A DNA stretch of 50,181 nucleotides from Bacteroidota bacterium (GTDB taxonomy: Bacteria; Bacteroidota; Bacteroidia; Flavobacteriales_D; Sanyastnellaceae), in contig JAQBVN010000016.1 of NCBI GenBank assembly GCA_027622975.1, positions 1 through 50,181 of the forward strand. Direction: 5' to 3'. Each line of letters opens with the position of its first letter. The first letter of the stretch is position 1. Positions 8,025-16,996 of this stretch are shown here, piece after piece. Under the pieces are notes generated by a model. That model had not been told where the DNA came from and ran no database searches. It was given only the letters and a program-made list of their open reading frames with translations. Position numbers and translations under genes: made by a program.

Positions 8025-9398
8025 ATGCCCATTCTCTTTCGCCAAGGTCACGTCGTCAATGAAGGTTCCGTCCGCGTGGAGGACCTTTTGGTTCAAGGGG
8101 AGTGGATTGTGGCCAAAGGGGTTGATTTGGCCGAACGACACGAAGACCCAAAGATTCGAGCCCTCGCCGCCGCAGCCGAGGTGAGAGATTGCCGGGGTCA
8201 ATGGGTGATGCCTGGATGCATCGACGACCAAGTACACTTCAGGGAACCGGGCTTGACCCACAAAGCTGAAATCGCGACCGAGGCAGCAGCGGCGGCAGCG
8301 GGAGGAATCACCTCCTTCATGGAAATGCCCAACACGGTCCCCCAAACCCTCGACCAAAGCTTGCTCCAGGAGAAATACGATCGCGCGGAAGAGGTGAGTC
8401 CTGTCAATTACAGCTTCTTCATGGGCGCCAGCAACCACAACCTCGATGAAGTGCTGAAGACGGACCCCAAGACCGTCTGTGGCATCAAGGTGTTCATGGG
8501 GTCGTCCACTGGGGATATGCTCGTGGATGAAGACAAAGTGCTCGAAGGTATCTTCAAGGAGGCGCCCATGCTGGTGGCCACTCATTGCGAGGACGAAGCC
8601 ACCATTCGAACCAACACAGCAGCGGCCAAAGCCACATTCGGCAACGTCGTGCCCATCGCCCAACACCCCATCATCCGGAATGCAGAAGCCTGCTACAGAA
8701 GCTCTTCGAAGGCTGTTGAACTCGCCACAAAATTGGGGACCCGCCTCCACATCTTGCACATCAGCACCGCACGGGAACTCGACCTGTTTGACGGCAACAA
8801 GCGCCTTGAAGACAAGCAAATCACTGCCGAAGCTTGCATCCATCACCTGTGGTTCACCGACGCGGACTACGACATCCGGGGAACGCACATCAAATGGAAT
8901 CCCGCCGTCAAAAAAGAATCAGACAGAGACGCCATCCGGGCTGCTTTGCACGACGGGCGAATCGACGTGGTCGCCACTGACCATGCCCCCCATACAATCG
9001 AAGAAAAGAATCGGTCTTACTTTGACGCCCCTTCGGGAGGTCCTCTTGTGCAACACGCGCTGGTGGCCATGTTGGACCTTGTTCACGAGGGTGTCTTGTC
9101 CCTAGAGCAAGTGGCGGACCTGATGGCGCATCGTGTGGCACGATGCTTTCAAATGACAGACCGTGGATTTTTGCGACCAGGTCAAAAAGCCGACCTTGTC
9201 GTGGTCCGACCCAACGATCCTTGGACCGTTCGGGAAGACAACATCCTCGCCAAATGTGGGTGGTCTCCCTTTTCGGGCCACACCTTCCGATCTCGCGTCC
9301 ATGAAACATGGGTCAACGGCGTGTTGGTGTGGGGTCACGGACGCATCCAGACAACCCATGGCAACCATGCTGGACAACGTTTGATGTTTCACCGCTGA
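8025..9398 (+). CDS. pyrC: Dihydroorotase
   Basis: Predicted 457-residue amidohydrolase that interconverts carbamoyl-aspartate and dihydroorotate in pyrimidine synthesis. Family marks: PGCIDDQVHFREPGLTHK, GGITSFMEMPNT, the His-containing HILHIST, and VATDHAPHTIEEKN. The usual metal-binding HxH after the first strand reads QVH here, so the first His is replaced by Gln. I believe this is common in Bacteroidota dihydroorotases rather than a local defect. The full-length frame and conserved C-terminus suggest an active protein. It lies 12 bases after the mannosyltransferase-like gene and is probably co-transcribed with it and with the DUF4296 gene. A hydantoinase/allantoinase function is less likely given the neighbours. 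Confidence 0.9.
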   Translation: MPILFRQGHVVNEGSVRVEDLLVQGEWIVAKGVDLAERHEDPKIRALAAAAEVRDCRGQWVMPGCIDDQVHFREPGLTHKAEIATEAAAAAAGGITSFMEMPNTVPQTLDQSLLQEKYDRAEEVSPVNYSFFMGASNHNLDEVLKTDPKTVCGIKVFMGSSTGDMLVDEDKVLEGIFKEAPMLVATHCEDEATIRTNTAAAKATFGNVVPIAQHPIIRNAEACYRSSSKAVELATKLGTRLHILHISTARELDLFDGNKRLEDKQITAEACIHHLWFTDADYDIRGTHIKWNPAVKKESDRDAIRAALHDGRIDVVATDHAPHTIEEKNRSYFDAPSGGPLVQHALVAMLDLVHEGVLSLEQVADLMAHRVARCFQMTDRGFLRPGQKADLVVVRPNDPWTVREDNILAKCGWSPFSGHTFRSRVHETWVNGVLVWGHGRIQTTHGNHAGQRLMFHR

Positions 9399-9482
9399 GT
9401 GCGCTTGTCCATGAAAAATTCTTGGTCCTCTTCCCATGTACACCACCCATTCTACCGCCCCAAGGTGGACACCGTGGGTGGG

Positions 9483-9932
9483 ATGGGCATGACGATTCTG
9501 TTGGTCATTGGGGTTGTATGGGTCGGAATCAGTGCCGGTTGCCAGAGACGCCAACCATCACAGGTTCACCCGCCTTCAGGGATCCTCCCTCGAGACAGTT
9601 TTGTGCACGTCTTGGCAGAGATTCAAGTTGTGGAGGCGGCTGCCACCCAACGAACCTACCGAACAGACAACGAAAGCACACGCCTCGCCGAAGCCTACAA
9701 TGACGTTTGGCACCGGACAGGGGTTTCTGCCGCACGCTTTGAACAAAGTCATGCTTGGTGGTGGAGCCATCCCGAGGCGATGAAAGAGGTGCTCAGGGAT
9801 GTGGTGGATGTGTTGCGAGACATGGAGGTCGCTTCCAACCGAAACGAGCCGAACCAAGGCCGTGAGAACGAGACCCGAGGTGAAGAGGGGGACAGTTCCA
9901 AACAATCTCAAAAGCGGAGAAATTCGAATTGA
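9483..9932 (+). CDS. DUF4296 domain lipoprotein
   Basis: Predicted 149-residue lipoprotein. The signal sequence MGMTILLVIGVVWVGISAGC ends in a lipobox (SAGC), and a DUF4296-type domain follows: ILPRDSFVHVLAEIQVVEA, then a helix around TGVSAARFEQSHAWWWSHPE. The last 35 residues are rich in Asn, Glu, Gln and Lys and look disordered. The frame could begin at a GTG at 9399 directly after pyrC or at the ATG at 9411; 9483 is chosen because it gives a compact lipoprotein signal. DUF4296 proteins follow dihydroorotase in many Bacteroidota, but their function is not known. Confidence 0.75.
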   Translation: MGMTILLVIGVVWVGISAGCQRRQPSQVHPPSGILPRDSFVHVLAEIQVVEAAATQRTYRTDNESTRLAEAYNDVWHRTGVSAARFEQSHAWWWSHPEAMKEVLRDVVDVLRDMEVASNRNEPNQGRENETRGEEGDSSKQSQKRRNSN

Positions 9933-9955
9933 CGCCCCTGGGAAGAGGCCTTTCC

Positions 9956-11008
9956 TCAACCCCAATCCTCACGGTATTGCTTGGCGGTGTCTTCAATGGT
10001 CTCTGCGATGGGTGTGTATGCCCAGGATTGATCCAAGGCAGCCAGGGTGCGCAAAATCTTGGTGCCGTCATAGGCATGGTGAGCGCCAGTGTTGGCCAAA
10101 CTCTCCCGGGTCGCCACCGAACGTCGACCCGTCAATTTCTCCACCACCCAAAACGCGCGCCACAACACCCCGGGCATCCAGGACCTCACAGGACGTGTCG
10201 GCCGCGGGCACGACATCGCATCGGCGATAGCGTTCATCAGATCGTGGTAGGTCCATTCCTCGGCACACAACACAAATCGCTCGTTCCTCACCTCGCTAAA
10301 CGCCAGCTTGACGCAGACCTCTGCAACATCTCGTGATGCCACGTAACCATTGGACCCTTGTGGATACCACTTCAAGCCACGGGCGACTTGATGAAACAAG
10401 GCTCCGGAACTGCGGGAAAAATCACCCGGGCCCAACACAATGGTGGGGTTCACCACGATCAAACCGGCCGGGAGTCCCTCGGCGGCGGCGCGCCAAGCCT
10501 CCATCTCTGCGCGGTGCTTGCTTCGTGCGTACCCTGTAACTCCTGGATGATCCTCGAAGAGGGTGTCCTCATCCGTGGGTTGGCCAGCCCTCCTGCCCAG
10601 CGCCGCCACACTGCTCACATGAACGAGCCGAGGGGTGCCGCAATGCAGCATTGCATTGACGAGATGAGCCGTGCCTTGGGCGTTGATTCGGTTCATGGCC
10701 CCATGGTCTGAGGGGTGGAATGACACGAGCGCTGCGCAATGAAACACGCACTGCGCCCCTTCCAAGGCGGCCTCCAAAGACGCCCCGTCCTCCATGTCCC
10801 CTTCCACCCACATCAAGCGATCGAGCGCATCCGGAATGTCAGGAAGGGCTTGCCGCACGGCACCCTCCACGCGTTGGGTTTGGCTTGCGGGGCGACGAAG
10901 AGCACGAACATTTTGGCCTGCGGAAAGCAGTTGAATCACAACCTGCATGCCCACAATGCCTGTCGCCCCAGTGACCACGTTCACCCCGCCATTCTTCGTC
11001 CAATCCAT
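9956..11008 (-). CDS. NAD-dependent epimerase/dehydratase (extended SDR)
   Basis: Predicted 350-residue extended short-chain dehydrogenase. The Rossmann nucleotide-binding loop is VTGATGIVGMQV (TGxxGxxG), the catalytic tyrosine-lysine pair is in YARSKHRAE, and HVSSVAALG supplies the catalytic Ser region. The family includes nucleoside-diphosphate-sugar epimerases and dihydroflavonol-reductase-like enzymes; the substrate cannot be told from sequence. The start at 11008 (MDWTKNGG) is favoured over 11068 because a TACTTTGG box ends four bases before it and the longer form would overlap uvrC. It follows the pyrC-DUF4296 pair convergently, a neighbourhood also seen in other Bacteroidota. Confidence 0.85.
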   Translation of the reverse strand: MDWTKNGGVNVVTGATGIVGMQVVIQLLSAGQNVRALRRPASQTQRVEGAVRQALPDIPDALDRLMWVEGDMEDGASLEAALEGAQCVFHCAALVSFHPSDHGAMNRINAQGTAHLVNAMLHCGTPRLVHVSSVAALGRRAGQPTDEDTLFEDHPGVTGYARSKHRAEMEAWRAAAEGLPAGLIVVNPTIVLGPGDFSRSSGALFHQVARGLKWYPQGSNGYVASRDVAEVCVKLAFSEVRNERFVLCAEEWTYHDLMNAIADAMSCPRPTRPVRSWMPGVLWRAFWVVEKLTGRRSVATRESLANTGAHHAYDGTKILRTLAALDQSWAYTPIAETIEDTAKQYREDWG

Positions 11009-11012
11009 GCGG

Positions 11013-11020
11013 CCAAAGTA
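11013..11020 (-). promoter_or_regulatory. -7 box of the epimerase gene (bidirectional element)
   Basis: On the minus strand TACTTTGG differs by one base from TAnnTTTG and ends four bases before the ATG at 11008. It is back to back with the uvrC box, separated by five bases, inside a 32-base gap between two start codons. Confidence 0.5.
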
Positions 11021-11025
11021 CTGCC

Positions 11026-11033
11026 TACCTTCG
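11026..11033 (+). promoter_or_regulatory. -7 box of uvrC (bidirectional element)
   Basis: TACCTTCG fits TAnnTTYG and ends seven bases before the uvrC ATG at 11041. Any -33 element would lie inside the coding sequence of the divergent epimerase gene. Confidence 0.55.
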
Positions 11034-11040
11034 TTCAGCG

Positions 11041-12846
11041 ATGTCGACAGAGGAACACTTGCAAGCACTGTTGGAACGGATGCCCCATGAGCCTGGGGTG
11101 TACCAGCATTTTGACAAGGATGGTCAGTTGCTCTACATCGGCAAGGCCAAAGACTTGAAAAAGCGGGTGGCGAGCTACTTCAACAAGGGAGACCACAACG
11201 GAAAAACCCGGCTTCTCGTTCGCAAAATTGCTGACGTTCAATGGATCATTACACCGTCTGAGGCCGATGCACTCTTGCTCGAAAACAGCATGATCAAAGA
11301 GCACAAGCCGCTCTACAACATCCAGCTGAAAGACGACAAAACGTATCCATTCATCGTTCTGAAAAACGAACGCTTTCCGAGAATCTTTCCCACCCGTCAA
11401 GTACGGAAAGACGGGAGTGAGTATTTCGGGCCGTACTCCCATGTCAAAGCCATGCATGCGGTGTTGGATCTGTGCAAAAAATTGTACCCCATCCGCACAT
11501 GCAGTTTGGCCTTGAGCCGAGAAAACATCGAAGGAGGCAAATTCAGGGTTTGCTTAGAATACCACATTGGCAATTGCCTCGGGCCGTGTGTGGGCAAGCA
11601 GACTGAGGAAGGTTACGCTGAGAGCATCGCGGCCATCAGGCACGTGCTGCAGGGGAACCTCGGCGAGGTGCGTGCCTCCCTGAAGGCGGACATGTCGGAG
11701 GCGGCTTCACGGCTGCATTTTGAGGAGGCAGAGCGACTGCGGTTGAAGCTCGACGCGGTGGATAAATTTCAGGCCAAGAGCACGGTTGTTCATCCCTCCA
11801 TCTCAGATGTCGAGGTGTACGGCGTGGTCAGCGATGCGAAAGCTGCCTACGTGAATTTCATGCGCATCCACAACGGAGCCATTGTTCAAGGCCAAACCCT
11901 CGAGTTCCGCAAACGTCTCGATGAGACGGACCCCGACATTTTGGCAGCCGCCATTCCCCAAATTCGGGACCGTTTTTCGGTGGCAAGCAGGACCATTTTG
12001 GTTCCCGTGGACATCTCGTTGGGGGTGGATGGTGCCGCGTGTTTGGTTCCTCAGCGCGGAGACAAAAAGAAACTGGTGGAACTGAGTTTGCGCAATGCCC
12101 AGTTCCACATGCGCGATCGTCACGCCCAACTCGAGCAGGTTGATCCTGAGGCGGCCAAAGACCGGTTGATGGAGACGATGATGCGTGATCTGCGTTTGAA
12201 GGACCCTCCCGTGCACATCGAGTGCTTCGACAACAGCAATACCCAAGGAACCAACCCCGCTTCCGCATGTGTGGTCTTCCGCGACGGCAAACCAGCCAAG
12301 CGTGACTACCGCAAATTCAACATTCGCACCGTCGACGGGCCTGATGATTTCGCGAGCATGAAAGAGGCGGTCTACAGACGGTACAAGCGGCTGCTCGATG
12401 AACAACAACCCTTGCCACAATTGTTGGTGATTGATGGTGGAAAAGGACAGCTTTCCCATGCCCTGGAGGCCTTGGAAGAGCTCGGGCTTCGGGGAACCAT
12501 CGCCGTCATTGGCATTGCCAAGCGCCTCGAAGAAATCTTTTTTCCAGGAGATTCCCTGCCGATGTACTTGGACAAACGCTCTCCCTCCCTGCGCGTGATT
12601 CAGCACATGCGCAATGAAGCTCACCGCTTCTCGTTGGCGCATCACCGCACCCGAAGAAGCAGGGCATTCCTGAAATCTGAACTGGATGACATTCCAGGCG
12701 TCGGCCCCAAAACCAAGGTGTCACTGATGGCCGCGTTTGGAGACATTCAAGCCATTGCGCTCGCCTCCGAAGTCGCGTTGTTGGATGTGGTCAACCTCAA
12801 GGTGGCCCGTGCCATCCGCGTCCATTTTCACGGAAGCGACGCCTGA
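11041..12846 (+). CDS. uvrC: Excinuclease ABC subunit C
   Basis: Predicted 601-residue UvrC, the dual-incision nuclease of nucleotide excision repair. The N-terminal GIY-YIG nuclease is seen in PGVYQHF...LLYIGKAKDLKKRV. A UVR motif for UvrB contact lies around SRLHFEEAERLRLKLDAV. The RNase-H-like second nuclease contains ECFDNSNTQG with Asp397, and a C-terminal helix-hairpin-helix region includes LDDIPGVGPKTK. The length and all four regions are typical. It is transcribed alone, divergent from the epimerase gene through a 32-base gap. Confidence 0.97.
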   Translation: MSTEEHLQALLERMPHEPGVYQHFDKDGQLLYIGKAKDLKKRVASYFNKGDHNGKTRLLVRKIADVQWIITPSEADALLLENSMIKEHKPLYNIQLKDDKTYPFIVLKNERFPRIFPTRQVRKDGSEYFGPYSHVKAMHAVLDLCKKLYPIRTCSLALSRENIEGGKFRVCLEYHIGNCLGPCVGKQTEEGYAESIAAIRHVLQGNLGEVRASLKADMSEAASRLHFEEAERLRLKLDAVDKFQAKSTVVHPSISDVEVYGVVSDAKAAYVNFMRIHNGAIVQGQTLEFRKRLDETDPDILAAAIPQIRDRFSVASRTILVPVDISLGVDGAACLVPQRGDKKKLVELSLRNAQFHMRDRHAQLEQVDPEAAKDRLMETMMRDLRLKDPPVHIECFDNSNTQGTNPASACVVFRDGKPAKRDYRKFNIRTVDGPDDFASMKEAVYRRYKRLLDEQQPLPQLLVIDGGKGQLSHALEALEELGLRGTIAVIGIAKRLEEIFFPGDSLPMYLDKRSPSLRVIQHMRNEAHRFSLAHHRTRRSRAFLKSELDDIPGVGPKTKVSLMAAFGDIQAIALASEVALLDVVNLKVARAIRVHFHGSDA

Positions 12847-12867
12847 TCTTCGGCCGGGGGCCTTGAC

Positions 12868-13830
12868 TCAAAACGAGAAACGTCCGCCCAAGGAAGGCCC
12901 TCCCAAGGATCGGCATTCAGCCACGATTCGGCCCACGACATCCGCTGCCGGTTCGATGCTGGTCAACATGGCTGCCACTTGCCCAATTTCAAGCTCCCCG
13001 GCCACGAGGTCCCCTTCGAACATCCCCTTTTTGGCACGACCTCTCCCCAACAATTCGCGGAGCGCCTCCACTGTGGCGCCGGCTTGTTGGGCGGCGATGA
13101 CTTCCTTGGCAAAATCGTTGTGCAGGAGCCTCACCGGGGTGACACTCTTCAACTCCAGGCTTGTGGCGCCCTCCCCGGCGGCCACCACCGCTTCCTTGAA
13201 GGCGAGGTGCGCCGAACTCTCCGGTGTGGCGACAAACCTCGACCCAATCTGTGCAGCCTCGGCACCAAGCATCATGGCCGCCAGGACCGAACGACCATCA
13301 TGCAGACCCCCCGCGGCAATGACCGGCACCTTGCAGGCATCTGCCACAGCCGGAACAAGACACATCGTGGTGGTTTCCTCGCGGCCGTTGTGTCCCCCTG
13401 CTTCAAACCCTTCCGCCACCACTGCGTCCACACCCGCCTGCTCGGCCTTCAGGGCAAACTTCACACTGCTGACCACGTGAATCACCTTGACACCATGGGA
13501 TTTGAGATGAGAGGTCCAGGTGTTGGGATTTCCCGCACTTGTGAACACCACGGGCACCCCGAGATCCACAATGCTTTGCATGTGCTCTTCCACAGCGGGG
13601 TAGAGCAGCGGCACATTCACGGCAAATGGTTTTCCTGGGGCGGCGGCTTGGACCTTGGTGATGTGGTCTCGCAACACCTGGGGATACATGCTTCCCGCGC
13701 CCAAAATTCCCAAACCGCCCGCATTGCTCACGGCGCTCGCCAATTCCCACCCACTGCACCACACCATGCCTGCCTGAATGATGGGGAAATCGATGCCCAG
13801 CAAGGCACACACTCGGTTGCTCGTGTTCAT
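12868..13830 (-). CDS. Nitronate monooxygenase family flavoprotein
   Basis: Predicted 320-residue FMN-binding TIM-barrel protein of the nitronate monooxygenase / 2-nitropropane dioxygenase family. Characteristic segments are FPIIQAGMVWCSGWELASAVSNAGGLG, VVAEGFEAGGHNG, VIAAGGLHDGRS and ALMLGAEAAQIGSRF-like AAMMLGAEAAQIGSRF. The family also includes FabK enoyl reductase; the GHNG region and length fit the nitronate type, but the substrate is not certain. The start at 13830 (MNTSNRV) is preferred; a GAACTTGG box ends four bases before it. It converges with uvrC, 21 bases apart. Confidence 0.85.
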   Translation of the reverse strand: MNTSNRVCALLGIDFPIIQAGMVWCSGWELASAVSNAGGLGILGAGSMYPQVLRDHITKVQAAAPGKPFAVNVPLLYPAVEEHMQSIVDLGVPVVFTSAGNPNTWTSHLKSHGVKVIHVVSSVKFALKAEQAGVDAVVAEGFEAGGHNGREETTTMCLVPAVADACKVPVIAAGGLHDGRSVLAAMMLGAEAAQIGSRFVATPESSAHLAFKEAVVAAGEGATSLELKSVTPVRLLHNDFAKEVIAAQQAGATVEALRELLGRGRAKKGMFEGDLVAGELEIGQVAAMLTSIEPAADVVGRIVAECRSLGGPSLGGRFSF

Positions 13831-13923
13831 GGGGCCAAGTTCGGTCGGAGATGCCAAACTCCGAGTTCCTCCAACGTGAAGTGCATGCCCACAGAAGATG
13901 GCCCTCCAAGGAGGGGGTTGCCA

Positions 13924-15090
13924 TCAGTTTTCAAACAAGGCCCGGTTGGCCGCCACAAGCCCCGGATCCTCGACCAGTTGACGATGTCGTTCCACACAAG
14001 CCTCTGACATACTCCTCCATGTCGCAGCGTCCCAACCAAACACCTCCTCCAGGCCCCGGATCCAAGCGCTTTCCTCAAGAGGCAATTCCCAGCCGAGTTG
14101 GGCCGTGGCCAGATCACGCCATGGCGTCTTGTCACTCAAAAGCACAGGACGACCATGGGCCCATGCTTCGACGACCGCATGGCCAAAATTTTCGTGGGTG
14201 GTAGGCATTAACAAGGCATGGCCTCTCATCCAAACCGAAGCCAGTTCGTAGGGAGGCACCGGCCCTGTGAATTCAAGCGTCAGACCTGGACGCGCCAACG
14301 ACATCAAATGGGTCAAGTATTCTTCATCCTCAGCCGGTCCCACCAATTCGACCACCACCCCCTGGGGCGGGAGACTCGCCGATGACAGAGCCTTCAGCGC
14401 AAAATGCAAGTTCTTGATTCTGTGGACTCTCCCAAGCATAATCAAACGCAAAGGAAGATCAGCGGAAACGTCGATTGTTTTCACTTCTGTGCTCCGAGCT
14501 ATTGGGGCGTTGGAAGCCACGACCACTTGAGAGCCAGGAAAGGCTTGATGGATGTCCGCAGCCTCAACCGCGGTGCTGGCGTGCCACCGGACGTCGCGAA
14601 ACCACCCTAGCACGCGCGCTGCCTTCAAGAACACCTTCTTCTTTCGGGGTTTGATCGCCAAGGCTCCAGCACCGAGCATGCCGCGCGGTGCAAGCACCAC
14701 CTTCACGCCGAGGGATCGCGCCACGCGAAGGGGAGTCAGGGCGAAAGGAACGCTGAACAGGCTGTTGAGGTACAGGATGTCTGGGGCCGGTTGATTTGGA
14801 GATCCCGTCAGTATGTCCCGCCACATGTGAGACGTCCAGCGATCCCTCGTGAGGTAAGTCACTGCGATGCCGTCATGGTGGTGCATTTCATTGGGTGTGA
14901 TTCCCTCCATCACGGTGTTCGAATGGATGTCGTACGCGCCACAAACGACCTCGAGGCGGTGAGGTGTTTGGTCCCTCAGCAAGGACATCAAATTGTGCAC
15001 ACTTCGAATCGGCCCACCAGCCTTGTACGCCGGGGGATACCACTCCACGGCAGCGACAATTCGCAGGGGACGCGACTCAGTTGAGGCCAT
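13924..15090 (-). CDS. Family 1/4 glycosyltransferase
   Basis: Predicted 388-residue GT-B glycosyltransferase. The N-terminal half has EWYPPAYKAGGPIRSV, a donor-type loop used by family 4 enzymes, and APRGMLGAGAL. The C-terminal half has LIMLGRVHRIKNL, LVGPAEDEEYL and the donor-binding stretch MPTTHENFGHAVVEAWAHGRPVL, cut here only by description. It probably adds a sugar to a surface polysaccharide or glycolipid; donor and acceptor are unknown. Its ATG (15090) lies inside the end of the asparagine synthetase gene, a 14-base overlap, so the two are expected to be co-translated. Confidence 0.85.
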   Translation of the reverse strand: MASTESRPLRIVAAVEWYPPAYKAGGPIRSVHNLMSLLRDQTPHRLEVVCGAYDIHSNTVMEGITPNEMHHHDGIAVTYLTRDRWTSHMWRDILTGSPNQPAPDILYLNSLFSVPFALTPLRVARSLGVKVVLAPRGMLGAGALAIKPRKKKVFLKAARVLGWFRDVRWHASTAVEAADIHQAFPGSQVVVASNAPIARSTEVKTIDVSADLPLRLIMLGRVHRIKNLHFALKALSSASLPPQGVVVELVGPAEDEEYLTHLMSLARPGLTLEFTGPVPPYELASVWMRGHALLMPTTHENFGHAVVEAWAHGRPVLLSDKTPWRDLATAQLGWELPLEESAWIRGLEEVFGWDAATWRSMSEACVERHRQLVEDPGLVAANRALFEN

Positions 15091-16972
15091 GGCGTTCGAT
15101 GTAATCTCCCAACACCACCAAAGACCACACACGGCTGTACGACCATTTGGATGAGCCGGACATGAACGATTGTTCAATGGCAGTCAGCATGGATGCGTTC
15201 GTCCACGATTGGTCTTTCAAAATGGCCAAACCGCGCTCGCAAACCGCCTTCAAGTCGCCACGCATCCACGATTCCCAAGGCAACACAAAACCCATTTTGG
15301 GTCGATTCACCACCTCGTCTGGCAGCAGTCCCCCCAGAGATTCAACCAGAAACCGCTTGGGCGTGTGGGGATATTTGGCCTTGTCGGGAGCCGCCAAAGC
15401 CGCGGCCACCAACCGATGATCCAAGAACGGAACCCGAACCTCCAAAGCGTGGGCCATGCTGAATTGATCCGCGTCACGCAGCAAGGTGTGTCCCATGTAG
15501 GTTTGGATTTCTGCTACACTCACCTGGCTCAAAAAAGGAAGCCCAAAGGACTTTTTGCCCGGAGCCAATTCCTTCACCAACCAGGCAAACACCGCATTGT
15601 CTCTGGGAACATCGTGAGACAGCATCCGCTTCAAATCGTCTTGCAGAAAAATCTGACGGGAAAGGGGATAGGTATGGGCCAGGTCAAAATAATTGCCACC
15701 CAGGATTTCCGCCATTTTTCTCGATGTCATGTTGGGTTGGAGCGCGGCATAGAGCTTGCCGACCAGTTTTCGTCCCGCGCGGGGCCAAGATGCCAACCAG
15801 GCGAGCTCCGCAAGCCGAGCGCTGCGCGCAAAGACGGCATAGCCCGCAAACAACTCATCGCCACCCAATCCAGAGAGGGCCACCTTCACACCCGCCCGTC
15901 GCGTGGCGCCACTCACCACGTATGTGTTGAGGCCATCAGCGCTTGGGTGATCCATGGAAGCAAGACCCGCTGGGACTTGGTTCAGGAAATCTTCCGGTGT
16001 CAGGCGAATTTCGTGGTGATCTGTCCCAAAGCGCTTGGCGATCAAACGAGACCATGGACTTTCGTCGAGCTCAGCATCGTGAAAAGTCACACTGAAGGTG
16101 CTCACAGGTGTGCTCGAAACTTCTGACATGAGGCCCACTATCGCGCTTGAATCAATGCCTCCCGACAAAAAAGCCCCGTAGGCAACATCGGCGCGCATGC
16201 GCAAAGCCACGGCGTCTCGCAAGGTGTCCTTGATGTGGTTGCGACGGGCTTTGGGGCCCATGTCAGCGACGCCAAGGGCCTCGTCGGCCGCCTCCCAGTA
16301 TGGCTCGATGTGAAGCTCCTCTTCACGCACAACCATCACGTGAGCGGGCGGAAGCAGTTGGACGTCGCGAACGATGGTGCGGGGTGCGTGCACCGTTCCG
16401 TACATGATTTGATCCGACAACGACGCGCGGTCCAATCGACGCGCCACAAGGCCCGAGGCCAAAACAGTTCTGACCTCAGATGCAAACACGAGGGTACCAC
16501 CTTCCGTTTGATGCCAGTATACGGGTTTGATCCCCAAACGATCTCGCACAATCACGAGCGTTCGCTTGGAGGCAGACCACCAAGCAATGGCAAACATCCC
16601 GTTGAAACGGCGCAACGCCTCCCTTGCGCCCCAATGACGAAGAGCGGCCAGCACCACTTCTGTGTCTCCATCTGTGACAAAGCGGTGGGCCCCCAAGGCC
16701 TCCAATTCGCGCCTCAACTCGACGTAGTTGTAGACCTCGCCATTGAAAATCATGACGTCACCGCCCATGTGAAAGGGCTGGTTGGCTCCCGCCGACGTGT
16801 CCAAAATGCTCAATCGCGCATGTCCCAAAGCCACGCACTCCCCATCACTCCATGTCCCTTGGGAATCCGGTCCGCGATGCGCCATTTCATTCACCATCCG
16901 CCGCACGGAGTCCAAGGCACCCTCAGGGGTTCCAAAAGCCTCCAAACCATGAATTCCAGAAATGCCGCACAT
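15077..16972 (-). CDS. asnB: Asparagine synthase (glutamine-hydrolysing) family protein
   Basis: Predicted 631-residue protein with an N-terminal class II glutamine amidotransferase domain beginning MCGISGIHG (Cys2 nucleophile after Met removal) and MAHRGPDSQG. The C-terminal synthetase domain has the PP-loop SGGIDSSAIVG and LSGLGGDELFAGY. Length and motifs fit the branch found in polysaccharide gene clusters, which amidates sugar acids, as well as true asparagine synthetase. The overlap with the downstream glycosyltransferase supports a role in surface glycan building, but metabolic asparagine synthesis is equally possible. It is 24 bases downstream of thiL on the same strand, so the three may share a transcript. 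Confidence 0.9.
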   Translation of the reverse strand: MCGISGIHGLEAFGTPEGALDSVRRMVNEMAHRGPDSQGTWSDGECVALGHARLSILDTSAGANQPFHMGGDVMIFNGEVYNYVELRRELEALGAHRFVTDGDTEVVLAALRHWGAREALRRFNGMFAIAWWSASKRTLVIVRDRLGIKPVYWHQTEGGTLVFASEVRTVLASGLVARRLDRASLSDQIMYGTVHAPRTIVRDVQLLPPAHVMVVREEELHIEPYWEAADEALGVADMGPKARRNHIKDTLRDAVALRMRADVAYGAFLSGGIDSSAIVGLMSEVSSTPVSTFSVTFHDAELDESPWSRLIAKRFGTDHHEIRLTPEDFLNQVPAGLASMDHPSADGLNTYVVSGATRRAGVKVALSGLGGDELFAGYAVFARSARLAELAWLASWPRAGRKLVGKLYAALQPNMTSRKMAEILGGNYFDLAHTYPLSRQIFLQDDLKRMLSHDVPRDNAVFAWLVKELAPGKKSFGLPFLSQVSVAEIQTYMGHTLLRDADQFSMAHALEVRVPFLDHRLVAAALAAPDKAKYPHTPKRFLVESLGGLLPDEVVNRPKMGFVLPWESWMRGDLKAVCERGLAILKDQSWTNASMLTAIEQSFMSGSSKWSYSRVWSLVVLGDYIERHGLN

Positions 16973-16996
16973 GGAGTTGGGAGATTGCGCAGTGAG

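Noticed and set aside
7227..8888. 553-codon open frame on the minus strand
   Set aside because: It is fully antisense to the mannosyltransferase-like and pyrC genes, has no recognisable domain, and its His/Val/Gly-rich composition is typical of a shadow frame in GC-rich coding DNA.
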